Both the position numbers and the translations under genes were made by a program. 64,000 nt of DNA from Agrobacterium vitis. Its GTDB lineage: Bacteria; Pseudomonadota; Alphaproteobacteria; Rhizobiales; Rhizobiaceae. The notes beneath the pieces are model-generated. The model was not told the DNA's origin. It did not search any database and saw only the letters and a program-made list of their open reading frames with translations. How positions within the stretch are numbered: the first letter of the stretch is position 1; each line of letters opens with the position of its first letter. Shown in pieces: positions 53,610 to 61,465 of this stretch. Location of the stretch: assembly GCF_014926405.1 (NCBI RefSeq), contig NZ_JACXXJ020000003.1, positions 603,001 to 667,000 on the forward strand, in the 5' to 3' direction.

Positions 53610-54692
53610 ATGGCCCAACTGACCCTTGACCGCGTTTCAAAGCAATTTCCAGGCTCGACCGCCGTCGATGCTTTTTCATTGCATGTAGAGGATGGCGAGC
53701 TGGTCTGCCTGCTCGGCCCATCCGGTTCGGGTAAATCGACGCTGCTGCGGATGATTGGCGGTTTCGAAGCACCAACCAGCGGCATGATCCGCATTGACGG
53801 CCAGGATGTCACCCGTCTGCCGCCGGAACGGCGACCGACCGGGATGGTCTTTCAAAGCCACGCGCTCTGGACCCATATGAATGTGTTCAAGAACATCGCC
53901 TTCGGCCTGAAGCTGCGCGGCATGGCGAGAAGCGAAATCGCTGACCGGGTCGAGGCAGCGCTGGCCATGGTCGGGTTGAAGGATTACGGTCAGCGCCAGA
54001 CCTATCAACTGTCGGGCGGCCAGCAGCAGAGAGTGGCACTTGCCCGCTCGCTGGTGCTGGAACCGAAAATCCTGCTGCTTGATGAACCCTTTGCCAGCCT
54101 CGACCAGCATTTGCGCGAACGGCTGCGCGAGGAAGTGCGCGATATCCAGCAGCGGCTTGGTATTACCACCCTGTTCGTTACCCACGGTCAGGACGAAGCT
54201 TTGGCGCTGGCCGACCGTATCGTCGTGATGCGGGCTGGCCGCGCCGAGCAGATCGCCCCGCCGGACCGGGTCTACCGCGAGCCGGAAACCGAATTCGTCG
54301 CAGGCTTTATCGGCCAGATGAATTTCATTCCCGGCATAATGCGCAGGGGCGCATTCACCCATATTGACCTTTCCTTGGCGGTCGATGCTGATAGCAATCC
54401 AGAGGATGGCGATGCTGTGCTGGCCGTTCGGCCGGAAGCCCTGCATTTGTCGCCCACCGACCGGGCGGACGCGGCCTTTGTCTGCCGGGCTATCGATTTC
54501 GGCAGCCATCTCATGGTCGATCTTCAACTCGGTGATGGCACAAGGGTAAAGGCCATGACCGATCCGGGAACCGGCTGGCAAAAAGGCGACCGCGCCGAAT
54601 TGCAGGTCAGGGCTTTCCGGGTTTTTCGCCACAATAAGGTGATCTGTGTGTCCCAGACCGCCGAGCGATTAAGGAGCTTTGCCAATGTCTGA
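53610..54692 (+). CDS. ABC importer ATP-binding protein (PotA/MalK-like)
   Basis: 360-aa ATPase with Walker [16 protein letters not shown]-loop GMVFQSHALWTH, signature YQLSGGQQQRVALARSL, Walker B ILLLDEPFASLD and H-loop FVTHGQDEA. The C-terminal TOBE-type regulatory domain begins ~residue 240 (NFIPGIMRRGAFTHIDL, VLAVRPEALHLS). Its 3' end overlaps the phosphodiesterase start by 8 bp. Confidence 0.92.
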   Translation: MAQLTLDRVSKQFPGSTAVDAFSLHVEDGELVCLLGPSGSGKSTLLRMIGGFEAPTSGMIRIDGQDVTRLPPERRPTGMVFQSHALWTHMNVFKNIAFGLKLRGMARSEIADRVEAALAMVGLKDYGQRQTYQLSGGQQQRVALARSLVLEPKILLLDEPFASLDQHLRERLREEVRDIQQRLGITTLFVTHGQDEALALADRIVVMRAGRAEQIAPPDRVYREPETEFVAGFIGQMNFIPGIMRRGAFTHIDLSLAVDADSNPEDGDAVLAVRPEALHLSPTDRADAAFVCRAIDFGSHLMVDLQLGDGTRVKAMTDPGTGWQKGDRAELQVRAFRVFRHNKVICVSQTAERLRSFANV

Positions 54693-55548
54693 CGGCTTGT
54701 TTATCGAGCGTGACGGTTTCAGAACCATGCTGAAATGGCATCGCGGCCATAAGCAGGCGGGCGATATTTCTTTCACGCCGGACCGGATCACCGAGGGCAT
54801 GGCGCTTGGCGCCAGCGTCGAAATCGATCTTGTCTGTCATGCCGGTGGCGGCCTGGCCGTGCTGCATGACGAGGTTTTGGACAAAGCCACCACCGGCCAA
54901 GGCCCGGTGCGTGCAGCCTCAGTGGAGCAGCTGCGCAGCCTGTTCCTGCGCGACCATGACGGACAGCCAAGTGCCCATAGGGTTATGCTGATCGATGATC
55001 TCGGGCGCGTTCTGGCCAGCACTTCCCATCGTGCGGGTGCCGTATTGCAACTGGATCTGAAGGAAAAGGTCAGCGACTTGACGCAGCAGGACATCGCCGC
55101 TTTCGTTGCCGCCATCGGGCCAGTGCGCGACCGTGTTATCCTGTCGGCGGGTGATGCACAGGCCGTCACCCGTCTCGCAGAGGCCCTGCCCGGCCTGCCG
55201 CTCGGTTACGATCCCTGCCATGGCGGCGCCATCGAACGATTGATGGAAAATGGCAACTTCGTTACCTTCATCGACGATGCTGTCGCCGCCATTCCCGACG
55301 CCGAGATGATCTATCTCGACCATGAGGCGGTGCTGTTTGCCGAGGATCGCGGTTTCAACATGGTCGCCGCCTTCCATGCGGCTGGAAAACGGATTGATGC
55401 CTATACGATCAACAGGGCGGACGAGGCATCGCTACCGCGCGTCCTGCGGCTGCTGGCACTGCAATGCGACCAGATCACCACGGATGATCCGGTCGGGCTT
55501 CAAGCGCTGATCGCCCTCTATGACAGTCAACGATCCATCGCAGGCTGA
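54685..55548 (+). CDS. Glycerophosphodiester phosphodiesterase
   Basis: 287-aa GDPD-family TIM barrel that splits glycerophosphodiesters into glycerol 3-phosphate and an alcohol. Metal and catalytic residues are visible as KWHRGHKQ (His-Arg), GASVEIDLVCHAGGGLAVLHDE (Glu, Asp, His) and LDLKEK. No signal peptide, so it acts on imported substrate in the cytosol. This is unlike periplasmic GlpQ and fits the importer just upstream. AAGGAG is eight bases before ATG 54685. The 3' end overlaps the convergent phosphatase gene by 22 bp. Confidence 0.88.
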   Translation: MSDGLFIERDGFRTMLKWHRGHKQAGDISFTPDRITEGMALGASVEIDLVCHAGGGLAVLHDEVLDKATTGQGPVRAASVEQLRSLFLRDHDGQPSAHRVMLIDDLGRVLASTSHRAGAVLQLDLKEKVSDLTQQDIAAFVAAIGPVRDRVILSAGDAQAVTRLAEALPGLPLGYDPCHGGAIERLMENGNFVTFIDDAVAAIPDAEMIYLDHEAVLFAEDRGFNMVAAFHAAGKRIDAYTINRADEASLPRVLRLLALQCDQITTDDPVGLQALIALYDSQRSIAG

Positions 55549-56366
55549 AACCCGGCGAGCAGCCAGGGATGCAACGCTGGCGAGGCGGCAAGAATGCCAC
55601 CTCCGGCGTCAACCGGCATTCCGCCAAAGCCTGTGACCAGTCCCCCGGCCTCGGTCAGGATCAGGGCTGCGGCGCCATAGTCATGCACCTGCAGGCCATC
55701 CTCGAAAAACCCATCCAGCCGCCCACAGGCGACATAGGCAATCGATAGCGCCGCCGACCCAAGACGGCGCACGCCAGCGGTATTGTCCATCAACCGGCGG
55801 AGCGCCCGGTGATAGAGCTCCTCATCGACGCTTTTCACTTGTCCGGGGACCGGCAAGCCCGCTCCCACCAGCACATTCTGGACATCGGCCACATCAGCAC
55901 ACTGTAGTTTTTCGCCGTTCAGAGTGGCGCCCTTACCGATTTCAGCACTGAAAAGCTCATCGAGCATACTGTCATAAACCACCCCGCAGGTGATCACGCC
56001 CCGTTCGGCAATGGCGATGGTCATGCCGAAATGCGGCAGGCCCCAGGCAAAATTGGTGGTTCCGTCAATGGGATCAATATAGATGACCGGTGCATCTGGG
56101 CCACCTGTACGGTTGCCGGTCTCTTCCTCGCCCTGGATGGCATGGTCCGGAAAGGCCTCGGAGACACCGGCAACGATCAGGCGCTCGACGGCGACATCGA
56201 TTTCCGTCTGGTAATCGCGCGGACCTTTGGACACCATCTGGTCGACATGACGGCGACGCAGCGATTGACGCGCCAGCGCTCCGGCTTCGAGAGCAATGCT
56301 GGCAAGGGCTAACAGGCGTGGAGAACTGTCAGGCGCGAGACGGTCGCGGGCGCTAAGATCGGTCAT
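55527..56366 (-). CDS. Inositol monophosphatase family phosphatase
   Basis: 279-aa Mg-dependent phosphatase of the IMPase/HisN/CysQ group. Motifs are QGEEETGN, the signature IYIDPIDGTTNFAWGLPHFG (metal Asp residues), the second signature VHDYGAAALILTEAGGLVT and GSAALSIAYVACGRLDGFFE. Substrates in this family include inositol 1-phosphate, histidinol phosphate and 3'-phosphoadenosine phosphates; sequence alone does not decide. Convergent with the phosphodiesterase. If the importer takes up glycerophosphoinositol, release of inositol phosphate could link the two, a speculative idea. Confidence 0.85.
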   Translation of the reverse strand: MTDLSARDRLAPDSSPRLLALASIALEAGALARQSLRRRHVDQMVSKGPRDYQTEIDVAVERLIVAGVSEAFPDHAIQGEEETGNRTGGPDAPVIYIDPIDGTTNFAWGLPHFGMTIAIAERGVITCGVVYDSMLDELFSAEIGKGATLNGEKLQCADVADVQNVLVGAGLPVPGQVKSVDEELYHRALRRLMDNTAGVRRLGSAALSIAYVACGRLDGFFEDGLQVHDYGAAALILTEAGGLVTGFGGMPVDAGGGILAASPALHPWLLAGFQPAMDR

Positions 56367-56524
56367 GGCACATTCCGGGATGTTTGGGACAATATCCTCG
56401 ATTCAGGACAGAACGAGGTCGAATGAATGCCGAAACTTCGCGGAAATGGGCAGAAAAGCAAGTAAAGGATATATGACAGCCCGGCTATCCGCTATGTCGG
56501 ATGCTGAGACGATCGCTCTCGGTA

Positions 56525-56989
56525 TCAGTTCAGCAATTGTTGCTCGCGGCTGCGGGCCGCGGACAGCTCGGATGTCGTGTGATTGAGACGATCAGCCAGA
56601 ACCCGGGTGATTTCCGAGGAGATTTCGGGAAAATCGCTCATCAGTTTCAGGAAGTTTTCCTTGCTGATTTTCAAAACTTCAAGACGCGAGGCCGCCCGCA
56701 CGGTTGCGGTGCGCGACACATCGCAGAGAATGGCGATTTCCCCGACGATTGAATTGCTTTGAACTTCCGCGACCTTGATCTCGCCAGCATCCGAATTGAC
56801 CAGAACATCGGCTGTCCCTGACAGCACGACATAGGCTGCGTCACCGACATCGCCCTGGCGAAACAGGTTCTGCCCCTCACGACAGGTCATCCGGTCGGAA
56901 GCAAAAGCAAGCAGCTTCAGCTTGGCTGGAGCAATCTGGGAAAACAGCGGCACGCGCCGCAACATTTCGACTTCGTCCTTCAGTAGCAT
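56525..56989 (-). CDS. Stand-alone cyclic-nucleotide-binding domain protein
   Basis: 154-aa single cNMP-binding (Crp-like) beta-barrel. It has LFSQIAPAKLKLLAFAS, CREGQNLFRQGDVGDAAYVVLSG, the phosphate-binding cassette NSIVGEIAILCDVSRTATVRA (Gly-Glu and Arg-Thr-Ala) and the C-helix ITRVLADRLNHTTSELSAARS. There is no DNA-binding helix-turn-helix, so it is not a transcription factor. It lies 35 bp after the degenerate ABC protein and in a neighbourhood with two nucleotide cyclases. It is probably the cAMP- or cGMP-responsive partner of one of these proteins. Confidence 0.88.
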   Translation of the reverse strand: MLLKDEVEMLRRVPLFSQIAPAKLKLLAFASDRMTCREGQNLFRQGDVGDAAYVVLSGTADVLVNSDAGEIKVAEVQSNSIVGEIAILCDVSRTATVRAASRLEVLKISKENFLKLMSDFPEISSEITRVLADRLNHTTSELSAARSREQQLLN

Positions 56990-57024
56990 TTGCGTCTTAC
57001 CCCCTATCGCGCCTGATCACGATA

Positions 57025-59739
57025 TTACGAGAGAAACTGTTTGAACATCCCGTCTTTGGCGGAAAGCTCTTCGAAACTCCCGGTTTCGACAAGATTTCCT
57101 TTGTCGAACACGAGTATCCTGTCAAAAAGCCCGCTTATATCCGCATTTGGTAAAACCCAGATGATCGAGGGCCGCTGACCGTCGCAATGTAGGTCCTGCA
57201 TGATATGGCTGACGATCTTATCCTGCGCCCGCTGATCGAGCGCCGACAAGGGTCTGTTGAAGATGAAATAATCCGACCGCTTCACCAGCGCCCGCGCCAG
57301 ATTGAGCTTCTGGCGCTGGACAGCGGTTAACCGCCGCCCCTGCGAGCCGACATCGAAATCCAGCCCGATCGACAGCACGCTTTCGGCAAGGCCGAGGTCT
57401 CTAAAAATGTCGCGAATGATCGCACGGATCCGGTCAGACGCATCGGCTTCGCGCACAGCCAGCCGCCCAAACAGCACATTGTCCATCAATGATGCCGACA
57501 GGGTGAACCGTTCTACGTCGTGACGTTCGATTTTTTCCGCCAGATCCGCGGGAACTCCGGCATGGAACTCGCGACGTGCATCGACGATCTTGTCCATCAA
57601 CTCCTGCGTCAAAAGGCCGAAACGATGGCGCGGCTCGATATAGGCAAAGCTGAGGCGGATAATGCTGCTGCGCTCGCTGGCCGAGGCTTGCGTTACGGCT
57701 GTGCCATGGAGCTTTTGCAGCAAAGCCTCGTAGTCGGGAAGATCCTCCGCGCTCATGAAGGTCAATTGCTGGAAAAACGGATGGTCGGGCGGAAGGTCTC
57801 GAAACAATTCTACCGCATTCGCCGCGATTTCGAGCCCCATTGCATAGAACGCATCGCCAATGCCGGTATCACGCATCACCTTGCGAAAATAAGGATGGGC
57901 CGCCAGCCGTTGCCCATTGATCATCAAGGGTTTCATCTTGCCGAAAAGCAGATTTTCACCCACCGTCGCCTGGCTGTTATAGGCATCGGCCTCGAAGGGT
58001 ACGACAATGTCGTCCAGATTCTCGTCGTGCAACCGGCGGCGCAGCGCATGGCGGATCTCGACGATTCGCTCTGTCAATTCCTGATGGGCAAGCGTATCCA
58101 CTTGTGAACGCAGGGCGAGATCGAAAATATCCTCCGAAATCATCACAGCATCCAGAACCGGACGGATCACCTTCAAGAGTCCATCCGGCCCTTCAGCGCC
58201 AGCCGATCGATAATCCACCCAATCGCTGTTGAGATCGAGAAGCGGATTGCCGGATCTCTGCGCCTCCAGAAGGTCACGTTTGTTTCTGCGCGCCGCCAGT
58301 CCGTCATAGGTGACATCTGTCAAAGGCGCATGTTTCAACCCGTAGAGAAGATTGTCCCGCAGAGTTCCATGGAAGAAATAGGCATCCGAGGACACGAAGG
58401 AAAGCCGCCGCCCGGTGACCGATTCCGGCATGGTGAGAATATCCTGGCCACCAATGCTGATATGGCCGGATTCCGGCCACAGGATACGCCCGAGAGCTTC
58501 CGCCAGCGCCTCGCCGCCGCCACCGTTCTGACCGATAATCGCAACCGTCTCATTGGGGGCAATATCCAGCGAAACGCTATTGAGCAGGCGCGCGCCACTA
58601 TCGTCGCAAAGCACCAGATTCGAGGCCACCAGTGCCTCGGAAAGCGGGCCGACCGGCGTGGCCGCGACCGTGTGAACCCGCGCATCGACCAATCGCTCAA
58701 CATCGAATTGCTCGACCACTTGAGCATATTTGACCTGAACGTCCTGGCGGGCCTGATCCCAGTCTATCAATTCCTTCAGCGGACCTGGCAGGTCCTTATA
58801 GGCGCCGATAACAGCGATGAGCTGGCCGATGTCGAGCCGCCCCTCCAGAGCCATATACCCGCCGATAGCATAGAACAGAAACGGCGTCAGTTGGGCGAGG
58901 AAGTTATTGATGAATTTCACCATGAACTTCCACTGATAGAGATCGTAGCGGATCGAAAAAATCAGGCCGAGACGGGCGGCAATGTCAGCGCGCTCAAAAT
59001 TGGATGTGTCATGGGCATGGATCGTATGAATGCCATCGACAATTTCGCCAACCCGGCCGGACAATTGACGCGCCGTTAGCTGACGCTGACGGCCCAGCTC
59101 CAGCAGCCGCCTACGCATGCGTGGAATGATAATGGCCTGAACGCAAACCATGCCAGCCGCAATCATTCCCAGCCAAACATTCTGAAGGATGATGAAGATC
59201 AGCGCCGTCAGAGCCTGCCCACCCAAAAGCGCGGGTTGGACAAAGGCATCGCCGGTAAAACCACCCAGCGGCTCGACCTCGTCCTTGATCATCGTGGCAA
59301 TCTCGGCGGACTTGACCCGCTTGAAATGCACGGGCGGAAACCGCAGGACCCGATCGATCAACTCGAAGCGAATCCGGCGCAGCATGCGCTCACCAAGCCG
59401 CCCCTTATAGGTGTTGATATAGAATTTGAACAATCCGTTCAGCACGACAAGACACAGGAAAACAACGCTGAGAGCCATCAGCATTTGTAAGCGGTTCAGC
59501 TCGAAACCGCTGAAGATTTCCAGATGTCCGATCCATGGCAGGTCGAAGGCAACATGCATGAACGGCTTTGTCGCCCCAGCCTCTTCAAAGCCCTGGCCCT
59601 GAATAGGGCCATTGACGATCTGCTTGGGCAGATCGAAAGACAGGAAATAGGGGATCATCGACAGGCCGACAATGCACAGTATCCACACCTGTTGCAGAGA
59701 GGTGTTCGACCAGATGTAACGCCCCAGGCTTTTTTCCAT
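57025..59739 (-). CDS. ABC-exporter-like membrane protein with degenerate ATPase motifs
   Basis: 904-aa protein. Residues ~15-330 form an exporter-type transmembrane domain with about six segments and EIVDGIHTIHAHDTSNFERA in the expected coupling region. The nucleotide-binding part (~370-904) is abnormal. The Walker A place reads GQNGGGGEAL (403-412, Lys lost), the signature place reads RRLTAVQRQKLNLARAL, the Walker B place reads YFIFNRPLSALD (Asp-Glu replaced by Asn-Arg), and the H-loop place reads WVLPNAD. A ~340-residue insertion lies between A and signature. The exporter motif TLRDNLLYG (459-467) recurs as TVGENLLFG (592-600) and SLMDNVLFG (750-758). Hydrolysis is doubtful, so a sensor or scaffold is possible. 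ATG 59739 is chosen at the start of homologous sequence. Confidence 0.8.
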   Translation of the reverse strand: MEKSLGRYIWSNTSLQQVWILCIVGLSMIPYFLSFDLPKQIVNGPIQGQGFEEAGATKPFMHVAFDLPWIGHLEIFSGFELNRLQMLMALSVVFLCLVVLNGLFKFYINTYKGRLGERMLRRIRFELIDRVLRFPPVHFKRVKSAEIATMIKDEVEPLGGFTGDAFVQPALLGGQALTALIFIILQNVWLGMIAAGMVCVQAIIIPRMRRRLLELGRQRQLTARQLSGRVGEIVDGIHTIHAHDTSNFERADIAARLGLIFSIRYDLYQWKFMVKFINNFLAQLTPFLFYAIGGYMALEGRLDIGQLIAVIGAYKDLPGPLKELIDWDQARQDVQVKYAQVVEQFDVERLVDARVHTVAATPVGPLSEALVASNLVLCDDSGARLLNSVSLDIAPNETVAIIGQNGGGGEALAEALGRILWPESGHISIGGQDILTMPESVTGRRLSFVSSDAYFFHGTLRDNLLYGLKHAPLTDVTYDGLAARRNKRDLLEAQRSGNPLLDLNSDWVDYRSAGAEGPDGLLKVIRPVLDAVMISEDIFDLALRSQVDTLAHQELTERIVEIRHALRRRLHDENLDDIVVPFEADAYNSQATVGENLLFGKMKPLMINGQRLAAHPYFRKVMRDTGIGDAFYAMGLEIAANAVELFRDLPPDHPFFQQLTFMSAEDLPDYEALLQKLHGTAVTQASASERSSIIRLSFAYIEPRHRFGLLTQELMDKIVDARREFHAGVPADLAEKIERHDVERFTLSASLMDNVLFGRLAVREADASDRIRAIIRDIFRDLGLAESVLSIGLDFDVGSQGRRLTAVQRQKLNLARALVKRSDYFIFNRPLSALDQRAQDKIVSHIMQDLHCDGQRPSIIWVLPNADISGLFDRILVFDKGNLVETGSFEELSAKDGMFKQFLS

Positions 59740-59920
59740 CGTCACTCGTGAAATGCAGCGCCTGTCGTCCCACGCCCCATGCCGCGCGACAACGCCTTTG
59801 ATCATATATGGCGCACTTCTCTTCGCTGTAAAGGCGATGACGCGCAGATGACGTTCCAACAGCCTTTCACGTTGGCTTCTGGCCTTCTATGAAGACTGTT
59901 TCCCGGCATCCAGCCCTGAT

Positions 59921-61273
59921 TTATTGCAAAAACCGGTCCATCATTGCTTGGGACCTTTTCTGTCCATCCAACTGGACGGCATCGCGATGCAGGAGAATCA
60001 AACGCTCGGCCTCCGAAAGACCGGTGCGATGCAGATCGGCTTCCACGTCATCTCTCTGCATTTTAGCCATGAGCGGACCGGGTTGCAAAATCGTTACCCG
60101 CTGGCGAACACCCCGCAGCTTTTCCTCACCCAGTGTTATCCAGTCACCGGCGCAGTAGCCGGCAAAGGCATGGCTGGCCACCACTTCGCTTGCATATTTC
60201 TTGGTGAGCAACTGAAGCCTTACCACTTCATTGACTGCCGAACCGAAGGCTGAAAACGTCAACCGGTCACGCAGTCCGACATTGCCGAACATCACATTGC
60301 CGACATGCAGGCCGAGGCCGTAGCCGATAGGGGCCGCACCCTTTTTCCGACGCTCCGCGTTTAGGTCCGCCAGCCGCGACTGGGCCACACGAACAGCCGA
60401 AAGTGCCGCCTGACAAGCCTGCCGGGACGGGTCCTTGTGCCGGTCGCAAGGATACACGGCCAGAAACCCATCGCCCAGGAAACTGAGGATCTGCCCGCCA
60501 TTGCGGTTGAACGGTGCAGCAATCGCATCGAAAAAATCATTCAACGTATCGATATAGGCTTGGCGGCCTTCTTTTTCGGCCAGCATGGTCGATTGGCGCA
60601 TGTCGCCGACAACAAGTGCTGCCCGGATGGTTTCGCCATCACCCCGGCGGATCTGGCCATTCAGCACCCGCTTGCCGGCATCGCCCCCCAGATAGGTGGT
60701 CAGCATATTGTTGGAAAGCTTGCTGAGTACAGCCATTTTGGCGGCAACCGCCAGATGATTTTGAATGCGCAGCAACGCGGCAATCATCTCTTCGCTAAAG
60801 CCGTCCTTGGCATCCGTGGACCAGGAACCCAACATGCCCTGCACGGATTGATCACCGAAGGGCTGCATGAAGGCAAGATAATCGGTGACATTCTCCTTGC
60901 GCAAATCCTCGAAGATCTCGAATTCAACGGGACCTTCGGCGGGAATGCGCCGGCGCAAATAATCGAGATCCCGGCTCAGCAATTGATAATAGGGGCTCTG
61001 TAAAAACATATCCGTATTGTCGGCATCGTGACGATAGCCTTCAATCATCAGCCCGCTTTGTGGCCGCCAGGTAAAGCCAACCGCTTCGTAAAGCGGATGC
61101 AGCATGGCAAAGGACAAATGGACCCGAACGATTGGCAGACCGGCGGCGGCGATCCGGTCGCAAAAGCCCCGAACGATATCCTCGAGAGTGCTACCGGAAA
61201 GGGCTGCCTGTGTCAGCCAATCGGCGACTTTCTCCATGAAGATCGCCGAGACCGGTGCCGATGTAGTCGCCAT
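59921..61273 (-). CDS. Soluble class III adenylate/guanylate cyclase
   Basis: 450-aa cyclase. An N-terminal ~190-residue sensor-like domain (LPIVRVHLSFAMLHPLYEAV) of a type common in rhizobial cyclases is followed by the catalytic domain ~215-390. Metal Asp residues are Asp224 (VVGDMRQSTMLA) and Asp268 (SFLGDGFLAVYP), and VGNVMFGNVGLRDRLTFSAFG carries the dimer-arm region. No membrane segment. ATG 61273 has AGGA six bases upstream; an in-frame ATG at 61288 adds five residues. It is transcribed toward the degenerate ABC gene, 182 bp away. Confidence 0.88.
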   Translation of the reverse strand: MATTSAPVSAIFMEKVADWLTQAALSGSTLEDIVRGFCDRIAAAGLPIVRVHLSFAMLHPLYEAVGFTWRPQSGLMIEGYRHDADNTDMFLQSPYYQLLSRDLDYLRRRIPAEGPVEFEIFEDLRKENVTDYLAFMQPFGDQSVQGMLGSWSTDAKDGFSEEMIAALLRIQNHLAVAAKMAVLSKLSNNMLTTYLGGDAGKRVLNGQIRRGDGETIRAALVVGDMRQSTMLAEKEGRQAYIDTLNDFFDAIAAPFNRNGGQILSFLGDGFLAVYPCDRHKDPSRQACQAALSAVRVAQSRLADLNAERRKKGAAPIGYGLGLHVGNVMFGNVGLRDRLTFSAFGSAVNEVVRLQLLTKKYASEVVASHAFAGYCAGDWITLGEEKLRGVRQRVTILQPGPLMAKMQRDDVEADLHRTGLSEAERLILLHRDAVQLDGQKRSQAMMDRFLQ

Positions 61274-61465
61274 GGAAGGTCCTATCAAAAAGACGTGTCG
61301 TTGAAAAACAGGCCATGGCCGGGTTCATGATAGGAAATAGGGATCTCCGCCACTCCAGACAATGGCAGCCAACGTCCACAATGCCTTATATACAGCATGT
61401 TTCAACAAACGGGAATCGGGACGATACTGTAGTTTTGTTTTCGCATCGGATTTTTTCGCCGCAGG

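Noticed and set aside
57025..59739. Pseudogene interpretation of the ABC-like gene
   Set aside because: The frame is intact for 904 codons with normal codon use and conserved transmembrane and exporter motifs; motif loss looks like specialisation, not decay.
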